DNA from: an uncultured Blautia sp.
GTDB lineage: Bacteria; Bacillota; Clostridia; Lachnospirales; Lachnospiraceae
Length of the DNA stretch: 64,000 nt
Assembly (NCBI GenBank): GCA_900540785.1
Contig: UQHF01000015.1
Coordinates: 1 to 64,000, forward strand
Direction of reading: 5' to 3'
A program made the position numbers and the translations under genes. Below the pieces are notes generated by a model that was given only the letters and a program-made list of their open reading frames with translations, was not told the origin of the DNA and did no database searches. Positions 33,559 through 42,867 of the stretch are shown in pieces (position 1 is the first letter of the stretch; each line of letters opens with the position of its first letter).

Positions 33559-34080
33559 CTATTGCTCATGCGGCTCGCTCGTTTCTTTTTTTGTTCTTAC
33601 CAGATCATAAAGATAGAGTTTTCCATCTGCATCACATCTTACAAGCATTCTCGTTGAAAAAATATTATATCGTTCCAGATTTCCGTCTACATCATATACC
33701 GGTATTCCAAACTTTGTATTATAGCGATACCAGCCCAATTTTGCTTTTTCTCCATGCTTATTATTATAATCAGGATACTGTGCTTTTTCTGTTGCAATTT
33801 GAATCAGTTTACCAATAGCAGATGTCATATTTGCTTTTGCCTTCATATTTGCACCCTTTAATCTTTTTGTATCATTTGAATGACTAAATTCATCTGGAAA
33901 ATCTGAACCAATATATATTTTTTCTGAAGTTTCTGCTATCTTAAAATATTTTCCAATATATTCTTTGAGGTATTTTTCCACTTCGTTCCAGTCAATTCCT
34001 CGTCTTGATTGAAAGCGTATATCATTGATAATAACTATTGGAGAACCTTCCAATTCTATTATATCAACACTTTTATTCAT
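33559..34080 (-). CDS. Uncharacterised 173-residue protein
   Basis: A soluble protein without signal peptide or membrane segment. Start at ATG 34080; GGAAGG lies 11 bases upstream, while an in-frame ATG at 34104 has no site. Visible features: VDIIELEGSPIVIINDIRFQ near the N-terminus, IYIGSDFPDEFSHSNDTKRLKG, KAKLGWYRYNTKFGIPVYDVDGNLERYNIFSTRMLVRCDADGKLYLYDLVRTKKETS. The ordered end (a nucleic-acid-scale beta domain with 'Y.....R..A.GK.YLYD') recalls barnase/RelE-like phage-associated nuclease domains (PBECR group), but I am not certain. Codon use looks more AT-rich than its neighbours. It stands alone, between proS and an ABC module, possibly acquired. Confidence 0.6.
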   Translation of the reverse strand: MNKSVDIIELEGSPIVIINDIRFQSRRGIDWNEVEKYLKEYIGKYFKIAETSEKIYIGSDFPDEFSHSNDTKRLKGANMKAKANMTSAIGKLIQIATEKAQYPDYNNKHGEKAKLGWYRYNTKFGIPVYDVDGNLERYNIFSTRMLVRCDADGKLYLYDLVRTKKETSEPHEQ

Positions 34081-34236
34081 ACCCCTTGTCCCTTCCTTAT
34101 ACACTTACATATCTCATTTCATGCTAAATACTATTTTTGACAATCTTTTCTTAAATAGAATATCATATATTCGTTCACCTTACAATCATATGTTCGTTTT
34201 TTATCATGAAGAATCCATCAAAACGGAAAAAGTAAC

Positions 34237-34262
34237 GAGAGCAGCCGCACCTGGCTGCTCTC
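34237..34262 (-). terminator. Terminator of the first FtsX/ABC module
   Basis: A perfect 10-bp stem GAGAGCAGCC/GGCTGCTCTC, loop of 6, 9 bp past the permease stop codon; the T run is displaced (GTTACTTTTT). Confidence 0.65.
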
Positions 34263-34270
34263 ACCCTCTC

Positions 34271-36862
34271 TTACATCATCTTCAGTTCTTCCACAATATT
34301 ATTCTTCCGGATGCGGCACATTGCGTATATCATAGATGCAAATACTACAATAAAGATGCCCGCTATGGCAGTGAAAAGCGCACCCCAGGGAAGCACAAAG
34401 CCTGTGTCTGCTCCGATTCCGATCACTTTACAGATAAGATAGCTTACAATCACTGTAAGTATGGTCCCATATAAAACCGATTTCCCGCCGTATATCAGAC
34501 ATTCATAATAAAGCATTCGATTAAAGCCCTTCGGCTGCATTCCCATAGAACGGAGCATGGCAAATTCCTTTCTCCGAAGCATGAGATTTGTGGAAATGGT
34601 GTTGAATACATTTGCCACCGCAATCAGGGAAATCAGTATAATAAAGCCATATGTCAGAACCTGAACTGCCATCATGGTATTTCTGTCCTGCTGGTAAAGG
34701 GCATACAGATCCGTCACATTGCTGCTCATACTTCCCGTCTCTGCTTCCCGCTTTTCCACCTCTTTTTCAAGACTTGCACAGACCTCTCCGGGATTTTCAC
34801 AGTTTATATTGTAAATCCTCGTAAGCGGATTTTGGGAAAAATATTTGGGGAAATTCTGATACATACTTTCCGGCATAAAAAGAGTAAAACCTGTATTTCT
34901 TGTTCCGATTTTTTCAGGAAAGCTTTCAACCACATCTCCTAAGATAACTTCTCCATCCGGTTCAAATATTTCTTTTTCCTGCTCTCCGCTTGTTGTAACT
35001 ACTCCAAGTTCTACCCTTTTTTCTCCTGTTTCCGTAAAATAATCCTGCGTTTCATAGCGCTGGGTAGACGGATTGTATGCGTCCTCATTTTTCATATAAA
35101 GAAATCTCGGCACTTTTGTATCTTCATAATCAGAAAGAGAAATTCCTTCTTTTTTCGCCATATCTTCAAACATACTGTCAGAAAGAATGACTGTCTCTGC
35201 GGAAACTACTGTATTATTTCCATCTGACATCACTTCCCTGCCCTGAAAAACAGAGCCAAGTATCTCCGATGGTATCTGCATCATAAGATACAATTTTTCA
35301 TAAGAAAAAATCTCTTCTATCCCTTCTGTTTTCTCCAGGAGCTTATCTGCTTTTTCTCCATCTTTCTCCGGTTCATAGAGGACATATTCCACATCTGCTG
35401 CCGGAATGTCCATCACAAAAGAACCGGTTTCCATCAGATAAATCTGAAACAGAGCTGCTGTTGTAAAAAGAAGGATACTGATGCTTAACGAAACAATAGT
35501 TGTCCTATATTTTTTTCGGTCGCGCTTATAATTTTTATCTGCCATCATTCCCGGAAGACCGAAAATTTTAAAAACCCAGCTTCCTGTTTTTACTTCTCCC
35601 GGCCGGATTTTTATATCTTCACTGGCGCGTATGGCTTCCATCGGAGACAGACGTTTGATCCGTTTTGACGGAATCCATACAGAGATAAATACCGTAAGAA
35701 GAGCAACCATTACAGATAGAAGAACTGCCCCCGCATTTATCACAAGGGGAATGTCTTTGCTTTCCCCGTAAAGCCACTGGGAAAGCCCTCCCTCAATAAA
35801 ATGAAGGGTTATGCCGATTCCTGCAATACCGAAAATCACTCCAAGTGGAATTCCGATAAAGCTTACCACAAGTGCCTCATATCTCATAGACTGGCGAAGC
35901 TGTTTTTTCGTTGCTCCAAGAGAAGAAAGAAGGCCAAACTGCGTACTTCTCTCCCTTAAAGAAATAGAAAACGCATTGTAGATCAAAAGCACAGAACCCG
36001 TCATAATCACCGTTATAAGAATGAAAAGAAGCCCTGTGTATACCGCGGCAAACTGATCGTTATCCACCACTCCGTACCACCGAAGCAGACTTTCATGAGT
36101 CATAGAACCATACTGTCCAAACACTTCTTTCTGAAAATCGTAGGCTCTGCCCACGTCCTTTAATTCCATGTAAAGATCTGTATAGTTTCCCGTCTCATTT
36201 CCAGGACCTGCATAAACTTCGTATCCTGGCGCACCAATGGAATGTACAAGACTGGAATAATCATAAATCCCCACTACCCGAAATTCCCGTTTTTCTTTTG
36301 GAACAAAACTTTCCTCTGCCTCTGTTTCCGTTCCCATATAACTGTTGCTCTGATCCAGGCGCTCGCCCTTATATTCACGTTCTCCCAGCTCCAGGGACAG
36401 CGTATCCCCCACATGAACTTGCGCTCCCTCTTCCAGATTGGCATTCAGATGATCCGGAATGATTACTTCATTCTGGGTTTTCGGAAGCTCTCCTTCTCTC
36501 AAAGTAATCGGAACCAGACTTTCCGTATTTTCTGAAAGAGACTGCACATAAAGATATGGCATCATCGGCGACTGCAGCGATTCGTAAAGGGCATATCCCA
36601 ATTCTGTCACTCTCGTACTGTTGGCCGTCTCTTCCTGTTTTTCCGCCTTTTCCACCTCATTTTCAGGAAGAGAAAATCCCGCCACATGCCAGCTTCCTTC
36701 CTGTTCCTTTGTGTAATCAATAAAGAATCTCTGAAATGTAACTCCAAGCGTGGCAACTGCCGTGATCATTGCAGTAGAAAGAATCACACCGATGATCGTA
36801 ACGATTGTCCTCGTCTTATTTTCCTTCATGGTCCTTGCGGTAATCCGTGCGAAAATGTTCAT
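34271..36862 (-). CDS. FtsX/MacB-type ABC permease
   Basis: Large membrane protein of 863 residues: an N-terminal membrane segment (about 17-37), an extracellular MacB-like domain, three membrane segments of an FtsX domain (about 280-400), a fourth helix near 455, a second extracellular domain and a final FtsX domain of three helices. ATG overlaps the ATPase stop (ATGA). Such permeases with a two-component system export lipids or antimicrobial peptides, or transmit mechanical signals; here the RR-kinase-ATPase-permease order suggests a peptide- or envelope-stress module. The substrate is unknown. Confidence 0.85.
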   Translation of the reverse strand: MNIFARITARTMKENKTRTIVTIIGVILSTAMITAVATLGVTFQRFFIDYTKEQEGSWHVAGFSLPENEVEKAEKQEETANSTRVTELGYALYESLQSPMMPYLYVQSLSENTESLVPITLREGELPKTQNEVIIPDHLNANLEEGAQVHVGDTLSLELGEREYKGERLDQSNSYMGTETEAEESFVPKEKREFRVVGIYDYSSLVHSIGAPGYEVYAGPGNETGNYTDLYMELKDVGRAYDFQKEVFGQYGSMTHESLLRWYGVVDNDQFAAVYTGLLFILITVIMTGSVLLIYNAFSISLRERSTQFGLLSSLGATKKQLRQSMRYEALVVSFIGIPLGVIFGIAGIGITLHFIEGGLSQWLYGESKDIPLVINAGAVLLSVMVALLTVFISVWIPSKRIKRLSPMEAIRASEDIKIRPGEVKTGSWVFKIFGLPGMMADKNYKRDRKKYRTTIVSLSISILLFTTAALFQIYLMETGSFVMDIPAADVEYVLYEPEKDGEKADKLLEKTEGIEEIFSYEKLYLMMQIPSEILGSVFQGREVMSDGNNTVVSAETVILSDSMFEDMAKKEGISLSDYEDTKVPRFLYMKNEDAYNPSTQRYETQDYFTETGEKRVELGVVTTSGEQEKEIFEPDGEVILGDVVESFPEKIGTRNTGFTLFMPESMYQNFPKYFSQNPLTRIYNINCENPGEVCASLEKEVEKREAETGSMSSNVTDLYALYQQDRNTMMAVQVLTYGFIILISLIAVANVFNTISTNLMLRRKEFAMLRSMGMQPKGFNRMLYYECLIYGGKSVLYGTILTVIVSYLICKVIGIGADTGFVLPWGALFTAIAGIFIVVFASMIYAMCRIRKNNIVEELKMM

Positions 36863-37539
36863 CGGATCACCTCATCTCTTATGATTCTTCCATCTTCCAG
36901 TGCAAGAATCCTGTCTGCCTGAAGCGCTATATTTTCGTCATGTGTGATCACGATCACTGTCTGGTGGTAGGTCTTGTTAGAATACCGCAGAAGTTCCATA
37001 ATCTCCCGGCTGTTTTCTGAATCCAGGTTTCCTGTTGGCTCGTCTGCCAGAAGAAGGGACGGTGCGTTAAGGAGCGCTCTTCCTATAGATACTCTCTGCT
37101 GCTGACCTCCGGAAAGCTGATTTGGAAGGTGATGTTCCCTGTCCTTTAACTTTAAAAGTTCAAGAAGCTCAGAAAGTCTGTTTTCATTTACCTTTCGTCC
37201 GTCCATCAAAACAGGCAGTGTCATATTTTCCCGCACATTCAAAACAGGAATCAGATTATAAAACTGATAGATCAGCCCCACCTGCCTTCTTCGAAATATG
37301 GCAAGCTCTTCCTCTTTCTGCGCATATACGTCGATTCCGCCTACAAAAACCTTTCCGGAAGTGGGACGGTCCACTCCCCCGATCAGATGCATCAGGGTCG
37401 ATTTTCCGGAGCCGGAAGAGCCAACGATCGCTACAAATTCTCCCTGTTTTACAGACAGAGATACCTCGTCAAGAGCCACAACTGCACTGTTTCCCTGTCC
37501 GTATATTTTCTTTAATTTCTCCACACGCAATATTTCCAT
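36859..37539 (-). CDS. ABC transporter ATPase of the FtsX module
   Basis: Cytoplasmic ATPase of 226 residues of the MacB/LolD group: Walker A GSSGSGKST, Q-loop YQFYNLIPVLNVRENM, signature LSGGQQQRVSIGRALLNAP, Walker B LLLADEPTGNLDS, H-switch VIVITHDENIA. Start at ATG 37539, 6 bases after AAAGGAGG. Energises the adjoining permease. Confidence 0.95.
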   Translation of the reverse strand: MEILRVEKLKKIYGQGNSAVVALDEVSLSVKQGEFVAIVGSSGSGKSTLMHLIGGVDRPTSGKVFVGGIDVYAQKEEELAIFRRRQVGLIYQFYNLIPVLNVRENMTLPVLMDGRKVNENRLSELLELLKLKDREHHLPNQLSGGQQQRVSIGRALLNAPSLLLADEPTGNLDSENSREIMELLRYSNKTYHQTVIVITHDENIALQADRILALEDGRIIRDEVIR

Positions 37540-37657
37540 AATGTCCTCCTTTATATCGGTTATCTTTTGCATTCCCTGCCAGTCTCCATCGGGGATAGAA
37601 ATATTGTAAAAAACGGACGTGACACAGCCGTGACTTTTTCATAACAAATCTGTCACT

Positions 37658-38665
37658 TTACACAACAGTTTTATAAAAACGAATGACAAACTGCGCTCCC
37701 AAAGGAGAAACATTTTGTCCGTAAATCACTGCATTTTCCTGCGACAAAATCGCACGGGACAGAGAAAGACCAATCCCAAAGCTGTGGTTTCCCGCATTTT
37801 TTCCTCTGTAGAACCGCTCGAATAAATGGGGAATATCTTCTTTGGGGATACCCTTCCCGGAATCTGTAATTTTTATTTCTGTAAATAATGGATTTTCCGC
37901 CCATTCAATGAGAAGATACCCGCCTTCCGGCGTATATTCCAGTGAATTTTTAATGACGTTTCCAATGGCTTCCATTGTCCAGTTATAATCCCCCTGCACT
38001 TCTGTACTGCCGTCTCCTTTTATTTCCAGGCTTTGTCCTCTCACATCCATAGAGACAGCGAACGGCTTCATTGCTTCCTGAAAAAAAGAGGACAGCACAA
38101 TTTTCTGTGGTTTTAAAACAATCGCTCCTGCGTCAAGTTTGGAAAGGCGCAAAAGCGAAGTCACAAGCCACTGAATCCTGTCAAGCATCTGCTCTGCCTC
38201 CCTTAAAAGGCTCTGACGGGAAGAAATATCTCCTGTATTCTTTTTCAGTCTCTCCACAAGAAGATTTAAAGTCGTAAGGGGCGTCCGGATCTGGTGAGAT
38301 ATATCTGCGAGAGAATCTGCAAGGGACATTTTTTCTTTTTCGAGAAGCTCTTTCTGTTCCTCCAGGCGAAGAATCATTTTTTGAAGCTCATCACGGAGAA
38401 TCTCCACATCTCCCTCATGAAAATGACGAAGCTCCACGCCGCCTCCCGCATGGAGAATTTCGTCCAACTGCTGGGACAGAAGGCGGATTTCTTTATATCT
38501 TTTTTCTGCAAAAACAATCTGTAAGATACACAGTCCCGTTCCGGAAAGGAGTACAAAAATTCCTGCCTTTCTGTCAAAAACAAAGGCTGTAACTCCTGTA
38601 AAAATAAGAAAAAGGAGGCTTAAAAAAAGTTGATTTCGCACACTTTTATTTCGAAACATTCCCAT
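37658..38665 (-). CDS. Sensor histidine kinase with a minimal sensor
   Basis: Kinase of 335 residues: two adjacent membrane segments (about 11-28 and 33-50) with almost no extracellular loop, an HAMP-less linker, H-box SLADISHQIRTPLTTL, N-box VIKNSLEYTP, G1 DSGKGI and G2 GNHSFGIGLSLS. Kinases of this design usually take their signal from a partner ABC transporter in the membrane, and such a transporter is encoded next. Starts one base after the response-regulator stop with GGAGG inside the previous gene. Confidence 0.9.
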   Translation of the reverse strand: MGMFRNKSVRNQLFLSLLFLIFTGVTAFVFDRKAGIFVLLSGTGLCILQIVFAEKRYKEIRLLSQQLDEILHAGGGVELRHFHEGDVEILRDELQKMILRLEEQKELLEKEKMSLADSLADISHQIRTPLTTLNLLVERLKKNTGDISSRQSLLREAEQMLDRIQWLVTSLLRLSKLDAGAIVLKPQKIVLSSFFQEAMKPFAVSMDVRGQSLEIKGDGSTEVQGDYNWTMEAIGNVIKNSLEYTPEGGYLLIEWAENPLFTEIKITDSGKGIPKEDIPHLFERFYRGKNAGNHSFGIGLSLSRAILSQENAVIYGQNVSPLGAQFVIRFYKTVV

Positions 38666-38666
38666 T

Positions 38667-39344
38667 TTATGCCTCCATTTTATACCCCATTCCGCGCACT
38701 GTTTTAATCAGTTCCGGTTTCTGCGGGTCATCTTCTATTTTATCACGCAGCCTCTTAATATACACAGTCAGAGTATTATCGTTTACATATTCCCCTGCAA
38801 TATCCCATATATCCTCCAGAAGCTGATTTCTTGTAAGAATCCTTCCCCTGTTATTTAAAAACACAAGGAGCAGCCTGTATTCCAAAGCCGAGAGAAAAAC
38901 CTCTTCTCCCTTTTTTCTGACTACGCCTTTTTCCATATCTACCGCAAGATTTCCTGTCTCTGTTATCTGACTGTTTTTTCCCGCTCTTCGAAGCACCGAA
39001 CGCATTCTTGACACAAGCTCCCGCGGGCGAAACGGCTTGCTTATGTAATCATCTGCTCCCATATCAAGCCCTGTCACTACAGAAAATTCATCTCCGAGAG
39101 CCGTGAGAAAAATAACAGGAATCTCATACTTTGCTTTGATCGCCGTACAGGCGCTGTATCCATTTCCCTCTGCCAGAGTCACGTCAAGAAGAATCAGATC
39201 AAACCGATTTTCCTCAAGCATCTGAAGGGCTTTTACCTGCCCGTCAGATGCTTTTACCTGAAATCCTTCCTCTCTCAAATACGCCGTAAGATTTTCCACA
39301 ATATCTGCGTCATCTTCTATTAATAATACTTTTGTCATATTCAT
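38667..39344 (-). CDS. OmpR-family response regulator of the FtsX module
   Basis: Regulator of 225 residues: receiver with EDDAD and phosphoacceptor Asp 54 (LILLDVTLAEG), KPF near 105, and a winged-helix output (EYRLLLVFLNNRGRILTRNQLLEDIW ... DNTLTVYIKRLRDKIEDDP). ATG 39344 is 8 bases from AGAAGG; an upstream TTG is a weaker choice. First gene of the RR-kinase-ATPase-permease unit. Confidence 0.93.
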   Translation of the reverse strand: MNMTKVLLIEDDADIVENLTAYLREEGFQVKASDGQVKALQMLEENRFDLILLDVTLAEGNGYSACTAIKAKYEIPVIFLTALGDEFSVVTGLDMGADDYISKPFRPRELVSRMRSVLRRAGKNSQITETGNLAVDMEKGVVRKKGEEVFLSALEYRLLLVFLNNRGRILTRNQLLEDIWDIAGEYVNDNTLTVYIKRLRDKIEDDPQKPELIKTVRGMGYKMEA

Positions 39345-39415
39345 CTGCAATACCTTCTCAGTTCGTTTAATCTCTAAAAAAACATCTCTGCCCAGTCTGT
39401 CTGATCTTCAAGATA

Positions 39416-40060
39416 CTACTCCTCAATAAATGCCTGACTTAAAATATAAAATTCCTCCTGACTTGGCATATGTTTCTTTTCCATTTTTTCCAGAGTATTA
39501 TCGTATTTTTCCGCCTCTTCTTCACTGATCGCCATAACAGGGCTGTCGTAATACACCCATTTATGTCCGTCAAGCGCATGCGGAATCAGCTCCCGAACCA
39601 TCATGGCTGCCGGGTATTTTCCGTTTTCCATACTCACGTTATATTTTTTGCAGCTCTTAAAACCGCAGCTCACATAGTTTGCCGGGCTTCCGAAAATCAC
39701 AACGGTATCATATCCCAGTTCTTTTGCCTTTTCAAAAGAATGTGCGATCAACTGCTTTCCATATCCTTTTCTCTGATACTCCTGCTTTACGCTCACCGGT
39801 CCGAAAGTCAGAATTTCTTTCTCTTTTCCGCTTTCGTCCACAAGCCTTGCCTTTGTGTACATAATATTTCCGATTACATTTCCGTCAAGTTCCAGAACAA
39901 GATCAAGCTCCGGTATAAAGTCTTCATGCTCTCTCATAATATGCACAAGATAGTGTTCCACACACCCCGGCATATACATATTGTAAAATGCCTCTCTTGT
40001 AATTTTTTCTACTGTTTCATAATCTGTTTTCTGTTCATTTCTAATTATTATCTGTCCCAT
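39416..40060 (-). CDS. GNAT N-acetyltransferase
   Basis: Acetyl-CoA-dependent transferase of 214 residues (IIIRNEQKTDYETVEKITREAF; cofactor loop VKQEYQRKGYGKQLIAHSFEKA; VVIFGSPANYVSCGFKSCKKYNV). The last pattern is the YhbS-like subgroup. The acceptor substrate is unknown. It overlaps the TetR gene by 13 bases, so it is regulated with it by the two operators upstream. Confidence 0.9.
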   Translation of the reverse strand: MGQIIIRNEQKTDYETVEKITREAFYNMYMPGCVEHYLVHIMREHEDFIPELDLVLELDGNVIGNIMYTKARLVDESGKEKEILTFGPVSVKQEYQRKGYGKQLIAHSFEKAKELGYDTVVIFGSPANYVSCGFKSCKKYNVSMENGKYPAAMMVRELIPHALDGHKWVYYDSPVMAISEEEAEKYDNTLEKMEKKHMPSQEEFYILSQAFIEE

Positions 40061-40698
40061 TTCTCATTTTCCTCATTTATCAGGTTATACTTTTTAAAAA
40101 AGTTGTCTGCATATCGCACATACAGTTCTGCCATCTTCTCCTTTTCTGCTTCCTCATGCGCTGCGTCCGCCATACTTAACAGAAGATAAAACGGAGCGTA
40201 AAACTCGATTGCCATTTCTTTCGGAGTACTCTTATTTTCCTCTTTTTCCTTTATCATTTCCCGGAAAAGATTTTCTATATAATCCAGAGGACCGCTTCCC
40301 ATCACCTTCTGATACAGAGCTTCCATTTCTTCTGTTTTATATTGTTCCAGAGTCAGCATTTTTCGAAAATTGCAGGCGATTTCATCCCGGCTCCAATAGT
40401 AAAACTGAGAAATCATATATTCTCTTAAACTTTTCGCCTGCGTTTCTTTAAAAGCCTCCGGCATTTCATAATACTCCTTCTCCGGAACGCCAGCATCCTT
40501 TGATCGCTCAATGTCAAGCTGGCAGACGTATGCAAAAATACTCTCAAAAATATCTCTTTTGTTTTTATAATGCTTGTATAAAGCACCCTTTGTAATTCCC
40601 ACAACCTCAGCTATCTGACTGACAGAAACAGCTTCATATCCGTTTACTGCGAATAACTGAAGCGCTGCCAGCAATATTTTTTTCTTCGTATCTGTCAT
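40048..40698 (-). CDS. TetR-family transcriptional regulator
   Basis: Repressor of 216 residues with an N-terminal helix-turn-helix (LFAVNGYEAVSVSQIAEVVGITKGALYKHYKNKRDIFESI) and a variable ligand-binding part. Two 18-bp operators overlap its promoter, indicating autorepression. Cotranscribed with the acetyltransferase; the inducer is unknown. Confidence 0.93.
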   Translation of the reverse strand: MTDTKKKILLAALQLFAVNGYEAVSVSQIAEVVGITKGALYKHYKNKRDIFESIFAYVCQLDIERSKDAGVPEKEYYEMPEAFKETQAKSLREYMISQFYYWSRDEIACNFRKMLTLEQYKTEEMEALYQKVMGSGPLDYIENLFREMIKEKEENKSTPKEMAIEFYAPFYLLLSMADAAHEEAEKEKMAELYVRYADNFFKKYNLINEENEKWDR

Positions 40699-40712
40699 CT
40701 CTTCCTCCCGAA

Positions 40713-40730
40713 AGTAAACGCACGTTTACT
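40713..40730. promoter_or_regulatory. TetR-type operator 1
   Basis: AGTAAACGCACGTTTACT, an 18-bp near-perfect dyad just upstream of the tetR start codon, below the -10. Confidence 0.8.
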
Positions 40731-40736
40731 ACCCAA

Positions 40737-40765
40737 AGTATAGTAAACGCGCGTTCACTTGTCAA
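40737..40765 (-). promoter_or_regulatory. Promoter of the tetR-GNAT operon
   Basis: On the minus strand TTGACA (40760-40765), a 17-bp spacer and TATACT (40737-40742). The spacer is the second operator. Confidence 0.85.
40742..40759. promoter_or_regulatory. TetR-type operator 2
   Basis: AGTAAACGCGCGTTCACT, 18-bp dyad with one mismatch, 29 bp centre to centre from operator 1, filling the promoter spacer. Confidence 0.8.
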
Positions 40766-40773
40766 GAATAATT

Positions 40774-42867
40774 TTATTTCTGTCCGGATTTTTTCAAAAA
40801 GACATTCCTCTTAAACACTACATACGTCACAATGTAATATACAATGTAAATCCCTATAAAAAGAAGTATGCTTTTTCCAAAATATATTCCCGGAAAAGAA
40901 GTGGTAACACCTGTTGTCCGCACAAAGAAATTACTGAAAGTAAGAATCATCTTTCCGCTTATCACAATCGCAAGAAGCGCCGGACAGAGATAATAGGCAG
41001 CAAGCTGAATCCGGATAATTTTACAGATTTCTTTCTGTTTTAATCCCATTTTTCCAAGTACCTCATACCGGAATTTGTATTTTGCGGAATCACTTAACTG
41101 CTGTACAGAAAGAACCGTCACTGCCACGCAGACAAATACAAGACCAATATAAAACATAGGCAGCATAACGGAAGCAAGGAGAATCTTTACTTCCGGAATA
41201 CAGTTATCACGCACAAGATTTACAGCGGCATACACCACCATATTATCAGAACCGATACAACTGTTTCCTTCCAAAACAGACTCTGAGTGTTCTGCGAAAT
41301 CGCACTTTTCTTCTTCCGTAAGATTTTCAAGTCTCTTCTGCAGATCTGCCGGGGCTTTTCCTTTGAGATCGGCTGCCATTACTGTATAATAGGGCGTCAG
41401 CCTCTCAAGAACCCGATCCGGAACAATCACAAGGTAATCCCCTCCATTATGTCCGTCCTGAGAAAAAGCATCTGTGTAAAGTCCTCCAAAAGAAAGAATC
41501 GTTTCTTCGTCGCTGTCCGTAATTTTAAGGTCGTTTCCTATATTCTTCGCATCGTCTTTCAGCCTGTCTTTTATCTGCACTACATATTCATTTGCGCCAA
41601 GAGAAACCGGTTCATATCCCAGCATTTCCCTCAAATAGTTATAATCTGTAATTCCCATATACGTATCGTAAGTACAGTACGTGCCGTCGTTTTTCAGCAT
41701 ATCCCGTATCTTTTCCATATCCGGAGAGCCGTCCTTTTTCCAATACATACCGCCCCACTGCTCCAAATTTGTCAGCATCCATGTATTCACCTGATTGTCT
41801 TCATCTGTATAAATATGATAAATATACATTTCTTGCGGATCTGCATATTTCTCAAGAATTTCTCTCTCATCTTCAAAATTATCTTCCGGATCTGTACTGT
41901 TTATCAGCACATCAAAAGGAAATTTTACGGGGAGCATCTTATCCTCATAATCACTGAAAATAAGAGCCAGGGAAGCTCCCATTAAAGCCAGAGTAAAAAG
42001 GGCAGTAAGCGTTCCCATCGTAAACTGCATAGTACGTATTTTTGAGGCAAACTGCCGCAGAAGAAAGAGATTCTGCCCTCTGTAAATCCCCTTTCCTTTT
42101 TTCCTGATATAACAGGTGATCCAGGCGGACAATCCCATATAAAAAAGATAAATCGTAAGAACAAGCCCGATGAGAAAAAGGAGAATTTCTCCCGTAGAAG
42201 TCAGATGGGTAAATACGGTCCAGAACAAAAGTATAAAAAGAACAGAAAGGGGAAAAAGAAGCTTTTTGATTCCTTCATGTCCCTCTTTTATTTCCTCATT
42301 TTTCCTGGAGCTTTCCATAAGGTCGTGGATATTCATTTTCCGAAACCGCCTTTTACACCGGAAAAGCGCAAGAAAATAACATCCTCCATAACAGAGAACC
42401 GTCATGAGAATTGTCCACTGATTAAAAGTCACATGCGGCACGTATTCCATATAGATCATAGATGCCATAATGGACATAAGAATCTGTGAAAGAAGGATTC
42501 CAAAGCCACACCCAATGATAAGCGCCGCACTTCCAAGAAGAAGATTTTCCCTTACATACAGTCTTGCAATGGTCTTTTTTTTCATTCCGAGAAGCATATA
42601 AATTCCAAATTCACTGCCTCTTTTTTCCATCATAAAACGAACCATATAGTGAATCAGCCACGCCATAATGAGTACAATAAAAAAAGTGGCAAGCCCGATC
42701 ATCATCGGCATCATGGCATCTTCTTCCATCATTCCCGTAAATTCATTTTGAAAAATCAGGCTGTTAAACGCATACATGAGCGCCGAAACGACTGTCATGG
42801 TGAGAATATATATAAGATAATCTTTTGCAGAACGTTTCATGTTCCGATAAGCCAGTTTACCTAACAT
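40774..42867 (-). CDS. BceB-type ABC permease (peptide resistance)
   Basis: Membrane protein of 697 residues of the BceB/VraG type: about ten membrane segments with a large extracellular domain between segments 7 and 8 (roughly residues 310-530). Such proteins free lipid II-cycle intermediates from peptide antibiotics such as bacitracin and also tell the partner kinase. ATG 42867 is preferred because GGAGG lies 10 bases upstream and MLGKLAYRNMKRSAKDYLIY is the family's N-terminus; a GTG 12 bases earlier overlaps that site. It overlaps the ATPase gene by 11 bases. Confidence 0.93.
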   Translation of the reverse strand: MLGKLAYRNMKRSAKDYLIYILTMTVVSALMYAFNSLIFQNEFTGMMEEDAMMPMMIGLATFFIVLIMAWLIHYMVRFMMEKRGSEFGIYMLLGMKKKTIARLYVRENLLLGSAALIIGCGFGILLSQILMSIMASMIYMEYVPHVTFNQWTILMTVLCYGGCYFLALFRCKRRFRKMNIHDLMESSRKNEEIKEGHEGIKKLLFPLSVLFILLFWTVFTHLTSTGEILLFLIGLVLTIYLFYMGLSAWITCYIRKKGKGIYRGQNLFLLRQFASKIRTMQFTMGTLTALFTLALMGASLALIFSDYEDKMLPVKFPFDVLINSTDPEDNFEDEREILEKYADPQEMYIYHIYTDEDNQVNTWMLTNLEQWGGMYWKKDGSPDMEKIRDMLKNDGTYCTYDTYMGITDYNYLREMLGYEPVSLGANEYVVQIKDRLKDDAKNIGNDLKITDSDEETILSFGGLYTDAFSQDGHNGGDYLVIVPDRVLERLTPYYTVMAADLKGKAPADLQKRLENLTEEEKCDFAEHSESVLEGNSCIGSDNMVVYAAVNLVRDNCIPEVKILLASVMLPMFYIGLVFVCVAVTVLSVQQLSDSAKYKFRYEVLGKMGLKQKEICKIIRIQLAAYYLCPALLAIVISGKMILTFSNFFVRTTGVTTSFPGIYFGKSILLFIGIYIVYYIVTYVVFKRNVFLKKSGQK

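Noticed and set aside
40713..40759. Repeat pair as the start of a CRISPR array
   Set aside because: The two 18-bp dyads are imperfect copies overlapping a promoter, with no further repeats or spacers; they are TetR operators. I saw no CRISPR array elsewhere.
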